Source of the DNA: Microcystis aeruginosa LEGE 91341
Lineage (GTDB): Bacteria > Cyanobacteriota > Cyanobacteriia > Cyanobacteriales > Microcystaceae
Length of the DNA: 64,000 bases
Direction: 5' to 3'
NCBI RefSeq assembly: GCF_015206885.1
Contig: NZ_JADEXY010000002.1
Location: 1-64,000, forward strand
Positions 51,129-59,262 of this stretch are shown here, piece by piece; positions within the stretch are counted from its first letter, which is position 1; the number at the start of each line of letters is the position of its first letter. Below the pieces are notes generated by a model, which did no database searches, was not told the DNA's origin, and saw only the letters and a program-made list of their open reading frames with translations. A program made the translations under genes and the position numbers.

Positions 51129-51299
51129 TTTTATCAAGGAAAATGAACAACAAACTTTAGCAAACTGGAATTAAAGCTTTTACTTTAATCTGATCAAAGA
51201 TCAAGTACAGAAACCAGAAGCCTGTTCCACGGGGTAGGCATTTTGCCAGTTTATAGGCTATAATCTTATTAAAGATAAAACACAGATTAGGAGACAAAA
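51129..51299. repeat. Direct repeat, left copy, flanking the relBE-like pair
   Basis: It is shared with 51770-51935. Common pieces are GAATTAAAG, ATCAAAGATCA, AGAAGCCTGTTCCACGGGGT, AGGCATTTTG and GGCTATAATCTTATTAAAGA. The copies differ by substitutions and short indels. The GGCTATAAT looks like an extended -10 element, so each copy can carry a promoter; this one drives the antitoxin at 51300. Confidence 0.75.
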
Positions 51300-51497
51300 A
51301 TGTTAGAAGATCAAGCCCAAGCACTCAAGCCTATTGTTAAAGAGGTTCTGCATGAGTTATTATTGCAGGAACGGGAAACTTTAACAGACGTAATTTATGA
51401 AGTGATAGAGGATATGGCTCTAGCCAAAGCAATAGAAGAAGGTCTTCATGATGAAAATGTCAGTCGAGAAGAAATTTTTTCTTTATTAGCAGAGTAA
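51300..51497 (+). CDS. Antitoxin of the RelE-like toxin
   Basis: The 65-residue helical acidic protein (KPIVKEVLHELLLQERETLT, DVIYEVIEDMALAKAIEEGL) starts after AGGAGACAAAA and ends three bases before the toxin. It belongs to a small antitoxin group common in cyanobacteria, assigned by context. It is duplicated at 50471. Confidence 0.72.
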   Translation: MLEDQAQALKPIVKEVLHELLLQERETLTDVIYEVIEDMALAKAIEEGLHDENVSREEIFSLLAE

Positions 51498-51500
51498 ATC

Positions 51501-51767
51501 ATGCAAGTTGAATTTCGTCGCCTTTTTTTTCGAGATTTAGGTGCTATCAAGGATCGTAAGCTACGACAACGAATTGAATCTGTCATTGTGGAGGTAGAAG
51601 CGTCCAATAATCTAGCTGAGTTAAGAAATATCAAAGCTATTGAAGGCCACCCCAGTTACTATCGGATAAGAATAGGAGATTACCGCATAGGTATTTATGT
51701 TGAGGAGAATATGATTGCTTTTGTACGAGTTTTACATCGTAAAGAAATGTACCGTTATTTTCCCTAA
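51501..51767 (+). CDS. RelE-like toxin
   Basis: The 88-residue protein shows the RelE pattern: VEFRRLFFRDLGAIKDRKLR, a helix, IEGHPSYYRIRIGDYRIGIY and a terminal FVRVLHRKEMYRYFP. It cleaves mRNA in the ribosome by family analogy. It looks intact and is flanked on both sides by a direct repeat of about 165 bases. Confidence 0.85.
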   Translation: MQVEFRRLFFRDLGAIKDRKLRQRIESVIVEVEASNNLAELRNIKAIEGHPSYYRIRIGDYRIGIYVEENMIAFVRVLHRKEMYRYFP

Positions 51768-51769
51768 GC

Positions 51770-51935
51770 CATGAACGACAAACTCAAGCAAACTAGAATT
51801 AAAGGTTATACGTTAATCTTATCAAAGATCAGGTACAAGAACTAGAAGCCTGTTCCACGGGGTAGGCATTTTGTTATTTCACAGGCTATAATCTTATTAA
51901 AGATAAAACACAAGAACCAGAAGCCTGTTACACTA
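51770..51935. repeat. Direct repeat, right copy
   Basis: Same pieces as 51129-51299, followed by a third partial echo, CAAGAACCAGAAGCCTGTTAC, at about 51911-51931. It could supply a promoter (GGCTATAAT) for the small gene at 51980. Confidence 0.72.
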
Positions 51936-51979
51936 TCTAACAATTAATTAAGTGCCATTTATTAGCAAGGAGTTGTATC

Positions 51980-52339
51980 ATGGAACCTTTAACGCTATTG
52001 GCTACAGGAGTCACGATTATTTTAGGGGGAGCGTTGGCTCGTGTGGGGGAGCTTGTCTTAGATGGTTCCCTTGAAAAACTGATAAATTTAATCGAAGCTA
52101 AGTCTCCTGATACTTTAAAAAAGTTGCAATCGGCTAATCAAAATCCTGATTTGTTACCTGAAACGATTGAGGTAATGGCGACTTTACTGGAAGATCCAGA
52201 AATGCGAAGAGTTGCAGAACAAGCGGTCAAGGAAAATGAATCTAATCCTTACGTTATTAATCAGTTTACTGACTTAGAAAAAATTCTTAACTTTGCTAAT
52301 CGGGATATTAATATTGATAAACAAATTAATAATTTTTGA
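51980..52339 (+). CDS. Small N-terminal domain protein, locus 2 (ends in TGA in frame with NB-ARC)
   Basis: The 119-residue protein begins MEPLTLLATGVTIILGGALA (hydrophobic helix) after an AAGGAG ribosome site. It continues as a helical domain (LEKLINLIEAKSPDTLKKLQ, DPEMRRVAEQAVKENESN) and ends INIDKQINNF before TGA (52337-52339). Beyond the shared MEP start and hydrophobic opening it is unlike the domain at 8699-9091, yet it occupies the same place before NB-ARC. It is probably the output domain of the sensor, membrane-active or adaptor-like; this is inference. Confidence 0.65.
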   Translation: MEPLTLLATGVTIILGGALARVGELVLDGSLEKLINLIEAKSPDTLKKLQSANQNPDLLPETIEVMATLLEDPEMRRVAEQAVKENESNPYVINQFTDLEKILNFANRDINIDKQINNF

Positions 52340-52351
52340 CTACAGCCGCCT
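52331..52351 (+). other. In-frame TGA junction, candidate readthrough site (locus 2)
   Basis: Codons run AAT-TTT-TGA-CTA-CAG-CCG-CCT. The frame is continuous from 51980 to 55546 apart from this TGA. No start codon occurs for 43 codons after it; the first is a GTG at 52469, already past FVGRD. The first five codons after TGA encode LQPPV at both loci. Confidence 0.55.
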
Positions 52352-55300
52352 GTAGGGGAGCAGGTCAAACAAAACCTTCACAATTTACCCAATAGTGGGG
52401 TCGAGAAATTTGTTGGACGTGATGAAGTTTTAAGCCAATTAGCAACCCAATTACAGGAAGCTAACCGCGTGGCGATTTCGACGTTGACGGGGATGAGTGG
52501 CATTGGTAAATCGGAATTAGCGTTACAGTATAGTTGGCGGGAATGGGAAAACAAAACCTATTTAGGGGGGATTCTTTGGTTAAATGTAGCAGAAAGCGAT
52601 CCGGGTTTGAGTATTTTAACTTTTGCTCAGATTCATTTAGGATTAATTTTACCGACGGAAGGGGAATTGGTAGAGCGGATTCGTTTTTGTTGGCATAATT
52701 GGTTCAAGAATGAGCAGGATCAAGCCTTAATTATTTTTGATGATGTGCGTCGCTATGAACAAATAAAAGACTATTTACCGCCTCAAGGTGAAAAGCGGTT
52801 TAAGGTGATTATTACGACTCGTAATGAACAGATTGCTCGTAATTTTAATCCGATTGATTTAGAAGTCTTAAGTCCTGATGCGGCGGTAGAATTGTTAGCT
52901 GTCTTTTTACCTAATGCGGTAGTAAATAATCCAGAAAAAGCCAGAGAATTAGTCAGATGGTTGGGGTATTTACCGTTAGGAATTGAGTTGGTGGGACGCT
53001 ATGGACAGTATATGAGTTGTGAGTTAACAAAACTTTTATCACAGTTACAGGCGCAAAAATTAAAGGATGAGAGTTTACAATTTCCCCAAAATGCTTTTAT
53101 GACGGCTCAAAGGGGGGTAGCAGCGGCGTTTGAGTTGAGTTGGGGGGAGTTGAGTGAGAGTTCTCGATTAGCAGGAGAATGGCTCAGTTTATTTGCGGAA
53201 AGTCGGATTAATGAAAAGTTAATTTTGTCTTTGTTTGAGGTAGCAAAAACAAAACCTCTTTCTGCAAAACCGACAGATGGTATCAGTGCAAAAATCGAGA
53301 AACTTTTCCCGACATTTTCACGCTGGTTTGGTCTATCTAAATCAGTTTCCGAGTCTATTGATCCCCCTGATTTACCGATACCGACTAGGACTGATTTACG
53401 ACATTTGGTAAATTTAAATTTGCTAAATGATGTTGATAGTCAGAACTATGAGTTGCATACTTTAATTCGGATGTATTTGCGCGATAAGTTAGAAGCATCG
53501 GCGTTTAAGGAAGAAGCAAAGCGAGCCTATTGTCAGGTGATGGTTGGGATTGCGAAAACTATTAAGAGGACTTTGACCTTAAAAGACATTGATAACTTGG
53601 AGCCAGATATTGAGCATCTAAAAGTTGTTGCAGAGGAATTAGATCAATGGTTAGATAATGAAGATTTAACTAGGCCTTTTACTGGCTTAGGTCGTTTTTA
53701 TGAAGAGCAGGGACTTTATCAGCAAGCGGTTCTTTATTGTGAACGCTGTTTAACCCTGAGTGAGCAACGCTTAGGCAAAAATCATCGTGAAGTTGCTAAA
53801 AGTCTCAACAATCTGGCAAATCTTTATAAGTCTCAAGGGAAATACGCAAAAGCGGAACCTCTCTATTTGCGAGCGCTGGTGATTCGGGAAAAGCAATTAG
53901 GAGCAGAGCATCCTGCTGTGGCCAGCAGTCTCAACAATCTGGCGGAACTTTATCGCGATCAAGGGAAATACGCAGAAGCGGAACCTCACTACAAGCGATC
54001 ACTGGCAATTGTTGAAAAGCAATTAGTCGCAGAGCATTCTCTTGTGGCGACCATTCTCAACAATCTGGCGTTACTTTATAAGTCTCAAGGGAAATATACA
54101 GAAGCCGAATCTTTTATGGTGCTAGCGCTGACTATTGACGAAAAATTTTATGTAGAAAACCATCCTCATGTGGCGACCAGTCTCAACAATTTGGCAGAAC
54201 TTTATCGCGATCAAGGGAAATACGCAGAAGCCGAACCTCTCTTATTGCGAGCGCTGGCGATTAGGGAAAAGCAATTAGGAAAAGAGCATCCTGATGTGGC
54301 GACCAGTCTCAACAATCTGGCGTTACTTTATAAATCTCAAGGGAAATACGCAGAAGCAGAACCTCTCTTTTTGCGATCACTGGCTATTGATGAAAAAGTT
54401 TATGGGGAAAACCATCCATACATTGCAAATGACATCGACAATCTGGCCAGTCTTTATTATTCTCAAGGGAAATACGCAGAAGCAGAACCTCTCCATTTGC
54501 GCTCGCTGGCGATTACAGAAAAGCAATTAGGAAAAGAGCATCCTGATGTGGCGACCAGTCTCAACGGTCTGGCGAATCTTTATTATTCTCAAGGGAAATA
54601 CGCAGAAGCAGAACCTCTCTATTTGCGAGCGCTGGCGATTACAGAAAAGCAATTAGGAGCAGAGCATCCTGATGTGGCCACCAGTCTCAACAATCTGGCG
54701 GGTCTTTATCAATCTCAAGGGAAATACGCAGAATCCAAACCTCTCCATTTGCGCTCGCTGGCGATTACAGAAAAGCAATTAGGAAAAGAGCATCCTGATG
54801 TGGCGTACAGTCTTGGTGGTCTGGCGGGTCTTTATCAATCTCAAGGGAAATACGCAGAAGCAGAACCTCTCTTATTGCGAGCGCTGGCGATTAGGGAAAA
54901 GCAATTAGGAAAAGAGCATCCTGCTGTGGCGACCAGTCTCAACAATCTGGCGAATCTTTATCAATCTCAAGGGAAATACGCAGAAGCAGAACCTCTCTAT
55001 TTGCGATCACTCTCGATTCAGGAAAAGCAATTAGGAAAAGAGCATTCTGATGTGGCGACCATTCTCAACAATCTGGCGGGTCTTTATCAATCTCAAGGGA
55101 AATACGCAGAAGCCGAACCTCTCTTATTGCGAGCGCTGGCGATTAGGGAAAAGCAATTAGGAAAAGAGCATCCTGATGTGGCCACCAGTCTCAACAATCT
55201 GGCGAATCTTTATCACAATCAAGGGAAATACGCAGAAGCCGAACCTCTCTATTTGCAAGCGCTGGCGATTGGGGAAAAGCAATTAGGAGCAGAGCATCCT

Positions 55301-55546
55301 CATGTGGCCAACAGTCTCAACAATCTGGCGGATCTTTATCAGTCTCAAGGGAAATACACAGAAGCAGAATCTCTCTATCAAAGAGCGATTGCTATTTGTT
55401 CGGAAAAATTAGGAGAAAATCACCCCAACACTCAAACAGTAATGATGAATTATTTGCAGATGCTTTCTCAACTTCCTGATGAGGAATTAAGCCAACGCTT
55501 TCCCCCCGAAATGGTGGAATATATCCAATCACTCCGTCATTCCTAG
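52340..55546 (+). CDS. NB-ARC/TPR (NLR-like STAND) protein, locus 2; continues the upstream frame through TGA
   Basis: The open frame encodes 1068 residues: linker with EQVKQ, KFVGRD, P-loop GMSGIGKS, Walker B ALIIFDDV, VIITTR, LPLGIELVGRY, a helical and winged-helix region, then fourteen 42-residue TPRs (LYxSQGKYAEAEPLYLRAL, EKQLGxEHPxVATSLNNLA). The TPRs are nearly identical to one another. The family acts as nucleotide-driven sensors that assemble on a trigger. The first possible start, GTG at 52469, would delete the conserved FVGRD region and has no ribosome site. Readthrough would yield 1188 residues. TA genes flank it on both sides. Confidence 0.85.
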   Translation, partial: LQPPVGEQVKQNLHNLPNSGVEKFVGRDEVLSQLATQLQEANRVAISTLTGMSGIGKSELALQYSWREWENKTYLGGILWLNVAESDPGLSILTFAQIHLGLILPTEGELVERIRFCWHNWFKNEQDQALIIFDDVRRYEQIKDYLPPQGEKRFKVIITTRNEQIARNFNPIDLEVLSPDAAVELLAVFLPNAVVNNPEKARELVRWLGYLPLGIELVGRYGQYMSCELTKLLSQLQAQKLKDESLQFPQNAFMTAQRGVAAAFELSWGELSESSRLAGEWLSLFAESRINEKLILSLFEVAKTKPLSAKPTDGISAKIEKLFPTFSRWFGLSKSVSESIDPPDLPIPTRTDLRHLVNLNLLNDVDSQNYELHTLIRMYLRDKLEASAFKEEAKRAYCQVMVGIAKTIKRTLTLKDIDNLEPDIEHLKVVAEELDQWLDNEDLTRPFTGLGRFYEEQGLYQQAVLYCERCLTLSEQRLGKNHREVAKSLNNLANLYKSQGKYAKAEPLYLRALVIREKQLGAEHPAVASSLNNLAELYRDQGKYAEAEPHYKRSLAIVEKQLVAEHSLVATILNNLALLYKSQGKYTEAESFMVLALTIDEKFYVENHPHVATSLNNLAELYRDQGKYAEAEPLLLRALAIREKQLGKEHPDVATSLNNLALLYKSQGKYAEAEPLFLRSLAIDEKVYGENHPYIANDIDNLASLYYSQGKYAEAEPLHLRSLAITEKQLGKEHPDVATSLNGLANLYYSQGKYAEAEPLYLRALAITEKQLGAEHPDVATSLNNLAGLYQSQGKYAESKPLHLRSLAITEKQLGKEHPDVAYSLGGLAGLYQSQGKYAEAEPLLLRALAIREKQLGKEHPAVATSLNNLANLYQSQGKYAEAEPLYLRSLSIQEKQLGKEHSDVATILNNLAGLYQSQGKYAEAEPLLLRALAIREKQLGKEHPDVATSLNNLANLYHNQGKYAEAEPLYLQALAIGEKQLGAEHPHVANSLNNLADLYQSQGKYTEAESLYQRAIAICSEKLGENHPNTQTVMMNYLQMLSQLPDEELSQRFPPEMVEYIQSLRHS

Positions 55547-55606
55547 ATTCTTTGTAATACCTTAATAATGCTCAAACTGCAATAAAATTACTCCAGCAGA
55601 TAGCAA

Positions 55607-55825
55607 ATGCCTAAAAAAATACGAGAACTCAAGTCTATACTTCTGAAAGCAGGGTTTACCTATCGCCCCGGTAAAGGTAGTCATACCATTTGGAGCCATC
55701 CCCGTTTAGAATATAGCTTGACCCTGTCAGGCAAAGATAGTAGTGATGCTAATCGCTACCAGGAAAAAGACGTAAGAAATGCACTTCAGGAACTAGCAAA
55801 CTTAAATCAAGGAGACAACCCATGA
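55607..55825 (+). CDS. hicA: HicA-like toxin
   Basis: The 72-residue protein reads KKIRELKSILLKAGFTYRPG, KGSHTIWSHPRLEYSLTLSG (catalytic His in GSH) and ends in a helix. It is a divergent HicA. Its TGA overlaps the hicB ATG by ATGA. A 20-base echo of this gene (CATCCCCGTTTAGAATATA) sits at 56909-56927 between two MITEs. Confidence 0.88.
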   Translation: MPKKIRELKSILLKAGFTYRPGKGSHTIWSHPRLEYSLTLSGKDSSDANRYQEKDVRNALQELANLNQGDNP

Positions 55826-56031
55826 ATTATCACTATAGTATTTTTATTCAATGGTCAGAAGAAGACAACAAATTTATCGCCCACCTCCCTGAATTTGGCC
55901 CCTATGCTCATACCCATGGTGAAACCTACCATGCAGCCCTGCAAAATGCTCTTGAAGTCCTAGACCTCCTTATAGAAGACTACACTGCACGAGGCAAATC
56001 TCTCCCACCTCTCCGGGCTATTTCCGCATAG
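55822..56031 (+). CDS. hicB: HicB-like antitoxin
   Basis: The 69-residue protein reads YHYSIFIQWSEEDNKFIAHL, PEFGPYAHTHGETYHAALQN, ALEVLDLLIEDYTARG, the standard short HicB form. GGAGACAACCC precedes its ATG inside the hicA end. It is coupled to hicA. Confidence 0.87.
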   Translation: MNYHYSIFIQWSEEDNKFIAHLPEFGPYAHTHGETYHAALQNALEVLDLLIEDYTARGKSLPPLRAISA

Positions 56032-56260
56032 CCCAAATATTCTCAGTTCAGTAATATCTCCTAGTATTTAACCGTTCATAGAACATTTTATACCATGATC
56101 TCGGAAAAGCCAAAATAAACATTATGCAAGTTACGGCTTAGATCATTACTAAAGTTGTCATATCGCCTTCTTCTCGATCAGAACCGAAAAGCCCAAAATA
56201 AATCATGAAAACATCTTTTGCTTTGTTATAAGAGTAATCCCCACAAACCGTAAGCGATTT

Positions 56261-56512
56261 ATGTATCAAGTCACCGTTGATTACGCCAAAGCCAACCTAG
56301 AAGAACTCTGCGATCGCACTGAAAAAGAACCCGATGGAGTAGTGATCGTTCGTGAAAATCGCAGTTATATTCTCATTACTCAAGAAGAATGGGAATCCTT
56401 AGCTGAAACCTCCGAACTCATGCAAGATTCCAAACTATTACAACATATTGCATCAGCACGACGAGAATATGCCGCAGGAGAAACCCTGATAATGGAACAA
56501 GTATTTGGATGA
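56261..56512 (+). CDS. Phd/YefM-type antitoxin (partner toxin is broken)
   Basis: The 83-residue protein reads YQVTVDYAKANLEELCDRTE, VVIVRENRSYILITQEEWES and an acidic, helical end (ASARREYAAGETLIMEQVFG). This matches Phd/YefM antitoxins. Its TGA overlaps the toxin ATG (ATGA). Because that toxin is a pseudogene, this is now an orphan antitoxin. Confidence 0.82.
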   Translation: MYQVTVDYAKANLEELCDRTEKEPDGVVIVRENRSYILITQEEWESLAETSELMQDSKLLQHIASARREYAAGETLIMEQVFG

Positions 56513-56756
56513 CAACCTACACAATTGTCTTTTCTAAACAAGCGCGAAAAGATACCGACGAACTCACCCAAAAACAAAAAGTCAAACTTCAATAAATTTT
56601 AACTAACATAATTGCAATTAATCCCTATATTGGCAAATCCTTAAAAGGCGATTTAGAAGGCTTGTATTCCTATCGCCTAAATAGAAAAGATCGTCTGCTT
56701 TATGAAATTTATGAAGACGATCAAACTATTCTGATTATTCGTACCAAAACACACTA
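56509..56756 (+). pseudogene. YoeB/RelE-type toxin, broken by a stop and a MITE
   Basis: The frame starts MTTYTIVFSKQARKDTDEL but meets TAA at codon 29 (56593-56595). It then goes on in frame as ILTNIIAINPYIGKSLKGDL, YSYRLNRKDRLLYEIYE and IIRTKTHY. At that point a 113-bp MITE (56757) replaces the last residues. This was a YoeB-like toxin related to 5150-5404. Both lesions would inactivate it, leaving the antitoxin unopposed. Confidence 0.85.
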
Positions 56757-56869
56757 TAGCGGTTTTCAGTCTGCTGAGGTACAAAAGTTATGGGTTTTAG
56801 GCAAAGGGCAAGAGGCAAAAGCCAAAAGGGAAGAAAAATAGGTGTACCTCACTAGCTTAGGAAACGCTA
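56757..56869. mobile_element. TATAGCG-type MITE, copy 3 (113 bp)
   Basis: TAGCGGTTTTCAGTCTGCTGA at the left and TAGGAAACGCTA at the right, with TA duplications at 56755-56756 and 56870-56871. It is longer than the other copies by an extra CAAAGGGCAAGAGG-type stretch. It sits on the last codons of the broken toxin. Confidence 0.85.
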
Positions 56870-56926
56870 TAGGGAGATTAGGTAAGAGCGGTCATAACGC
56901 CTGAAGTCATCCCCGTTTAGAATATA

Positions 56927-57019
56927 TAGCGGTGTGCAGTCGTATGAGGTACAGTGTCACGAGCTATAAACCATGCTAGGCAAAGCTTGGTTTGTATCTC
57001 ACTCAAGCGCTTACCGCTA
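56927..57019. mobile_element. Related MITE with TAGCGGT ends (93 bp)
   Basis: TAGCGGTGTGCAGTCG at the left and GCGCTTACCGCTA at the right, with TA duplications (56925-56926, 57020-57021). Only the ends and the GAGGTAC motif resemble the TATAGCG family; the interior differs. A short hicA fragment precedes it. Confidence 0.75.
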
Positions 57020-57020
57020 T

Positions 57021-57117
57021 AAGTACCTAAGCAAAATTAATTACACATATCTAACCCCCCCTTTGCCTCTTGCATGAGTGCCTTTCTTCACTAGGAAATT
57101 TATTTTGCACGACTACC
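57021..57117. mobile_element. MITE-like element with GCAAAATTAA ends, second example
   Basis: AAGTACCTAAGCAAAATTAA at 57021 pairs roughly with TTTATTTTGCACGACTACC at the right. It shares its left end with 46866. The interior contains CCTCTTGCATGAGTGCCTTTC, a phrase that also occurs near 41611. Confidence 0.5.
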
Positions 57118-57145
57118 TACTTATTTCACATTTATTCAGCCAACC

Positions 57146-58792
57146 CTAGTTAAATAATCTTTGCAGAAAAGTGCTTTGATCCCGCAGGAAAACCTGAGCG
57201 CAATTACGCCCCGGCATTCCCGAAATTGAGCCGCCGGGGTGAGTTCCTGCCCCAGTTAAATAAAGGTTTTTAATGGGGGTTTTGTAGTTAGCTATTTCTG
57301 GTAAAGGACGCAGGAAAATCATCTGATCTAAGGTCATATCAAGATGATAGTAATTACCTTTATAGGAACCCAAACGATTAGCTAATTCGGCTGGACTTTC
57401 CACCCGACGGGCAATGATCGAAGATTTGAGATTGGGAGCATAATCGGCCAGTTTATCAAGAACTCGATCGGCCACGCGATTTTTTAATTCTTCCGTCCAT
57501 CCCGTGCCGTTTAATCCCGTTCCTTCGGCGCCGGCAATCTGATAGGGGGCAAAAAATTCGATCCAGAGGGTATGCTTGCCCTGGGGAGCCATAGACGGAT
57601 CGAGAATGGTGGGGACATCTAGGTACATCGAGGGATTTTCGTCGGGAATCTGCCCCAAAATCGTTAAAGCGTGGGCTTGTTCAACGTGACGCACGGAATC
57701 GGCGATGAGAATCGTTCCCTGTAAATACTCCTCTTTGTGATCGTAAGCCTCGAACCTTGGTGCTTCCGCGAGGGCGCAATCAATTTTAAGAATTGTTTCA
57801 TTGTTATTGACAATTCGCCGTTCTACCCTTTCTCGCAATTCTGGATCGGCGGCATCCACATCGGCGGGAGCGACTAACTGTAAAAAAACTCGTCTAGCGT
57901 CAATATTAGAGATAACACCCGCTTTTGCTAGATATTCCTGTCCAGAGTCCACCCTAACCCCGATCGCTTGTCCTTCCTCAATTAGAATCTGTTTAACTTT
58001 CTGCTCGGTTAAAATCACCCCACCGAGACTGACAACACATTTCACCAGAGCCTCGGTTAGTGCGCCTGTACCACCACGAGGGCGAGCCACCCCGGGGGAG
58101 TGACGCATCGCCATCATCATCATCCCGGAGGTAATGCCTTTTTGGGAGGGAGGAGCGCCAATTTCTGCCGCTAGACGAGCCAGGGGTGCTTTGACAAATT
58201 CGCTCTCAAACCACTCATTGAGGACATCTTCGGGGGAAGTAATCATCGTGCGGATGAAGTCGAGCAGTTTCTTTTTCGAGCCGATCGCTTTCCAGACACT
58301 AGCTAAGGCACTAGAGTTATAATTGCGGGCGATTCTGAGCAAATCTTGGGGGGGAGCGTTAAACCAAGGACCGATCGCATTCATCAACTGTCCCCAATAG
58401 TCGATAAACTGAAGGTAGCGATCGGCATCTCGCGGACAAAACTGGGCAATTGCGGCGTGAGTTTTTTCCAGAGAGCGATAGGAAAGAAAATATTGGCCAG
58501 AGGGATGGGGACAGAAAACGGTAGGATCGAAGAATAAATACTCTAATCCGTGGCGTTTTAGCTCTAATTCCTCAATTACTGGTCCTAAAAAGATAAATTC
58601 GTGATCGATCGCACAGAGATTAAACTTAAAATCGGGGGCTAGATCTGGGATAACCGCTTCTGTGGTAGCCGCTCCTCCCGGTACGCTACGCTGTTCGAGA
58701 AGGAGGACGCGATAACCGGCTTTGAGGAGATAGGCGGCACAAACTAAACCATTATGCCCGGCACCGATGAGGATGACATCGTAACTTTCCAT
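57146..58792 (-). CDS. crtO: Beta-carotene ketolase, CrtO type
   Basis: The 548-residue flavoprotein has an N-terminal dinucleotide-binding motif (DVILIGAGHNGLVCAAYLL). It matches the phytoene-desaturase-like CrtO family closely, with CAIDHEFIFLGPVIEEL, SPEDVLNEWFESE, KGITSGMMMMAMRH and the C-terminal LYLTGAGTHPGGSISGMPGR. CrtO adds a keto group to beta-carotene, giving echinenone, a pigment also used by the orange carotenoid protein. Length matches Synechocystis CrtO. It is a different family from the CrtW ketolases. ATG start at 58790-58792. Confidence 0.88.
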   Translation of the reverse strand: MESYDVILIGAGHNGLVCAAYLLKAGYRVLLLEQRSVPGGAATTEAVIPDLAPDFKFNLCAIDHEFIFLGPVIEELELKRHGLEYLFFDPTVFCPHPSGQYFLSYRSLEKTHAAIAQFCPRDADRYLQFIDYWGQLMNAIGPWFNAPPQDLLRIARNYNSSALASVWKAIGSKKKLLDFIRTMITSPEDVLNEWFESEFVKAPLARLAAEIGAPPSQKGITSGMMMMAMRHSPGVARPRGGTGALTEALVKCVVSLGGVILTEQKVKQILIEEGQAIGVRVDSGQEYLAKAGVISNIDARRVFLQLVAPADVDAADPELRERVERRIVNNNETILKIDCALAEAPRFEAYDHKEEYLQGTILIADSVRHVEQAHALTILGQIPDENPSMYLDVPTILDPSMAPQGKHTLWIEFFAPYQIAGAEGTGLNGTGWTEELKNRVADRVLDKLADYAPNLKSSIIARRVESPAELANRLGSYKGNYYHLDMTLDQMIFLRPLPEIANYKTPIKNLYLTGAGTHPGGSISGMPGRNCAQVFLRDQSTFLQRLFN

Positions 58793-58937
58793 GCAGTTTC
58801 AAAAATTCCTATTTTTAATTTTGCGCTTTTCTTGACCCTAATATGTTAAAAATAGTTAAAGATTGGCTGCTGTCAGCAGATTTCAGCGAGCAGTTATCAG
58901 TGAGCAGGTAGAAAACATTTAATTTTTCCTTTTTTTT

Positions 58938-59261
58938 ATGAGTTCTGCGATTAAAGTTATTCAACCATCCGGTATTTTAGATGGCAACCAAGCCAGCGAA
59001 TTTCGCCAAGAAATTGCCGAAGCCGTGCAGGGAGGTTCAGAGGTTATTATCGTTGATTTCAAGGATGTCACCTTTATGGATAGTTCTGGTTTAGGGGCGT
59101 TAGTTTTATCCTTAAAAACCGTGCGTTCTGCGGGGGGTAAACTATTGATCTGCTCGATTAATGAGCAGATAAAAATGTTATTTGAATTGACTGATATGGA
59201 TCGAGTTTTTGAAATTTTTAATAACCGAGAAGAATTAGAACAAAAAATTTTAGGAAGTTAA
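58938..59261 (+). CDS. STAS-domain anti-sigma-factor antagonist (RsbV/SpoIIAA-like)
   Basis: The 107-residue single-domain protein has the STAS pattern IKVIQPSGILDGNQASEFRQ and the phosphorylation loop FMDSSGLGALVLSL (47-60). In partner switching it is phosphorylated by an RsbW-type kinase and dephosphorylated by a PP2C phosphatase. Both partner types lie within 4 kb. Its stop is one base from the convergent phosphatase stop. Confidence 0.9.
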   Translation: MSSAIKVIQPSGILDGNQASEFRQEIAEAVQGGSEVIIVDFKDVTFMDSSGLGALVLSLKTVRSAGGKLLICSINEQIKMLFELTDMDRVFEIFNNREELEQKILGS

Positions 59262-59262
59262 G

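Noticed and set aside
53700-55440. Repeated DNA in the NB-ARC gene, considered as a CRISPR-like array
   Set aside because: The 126-base period is coding and translates to TPRs; there are no unique spacers.
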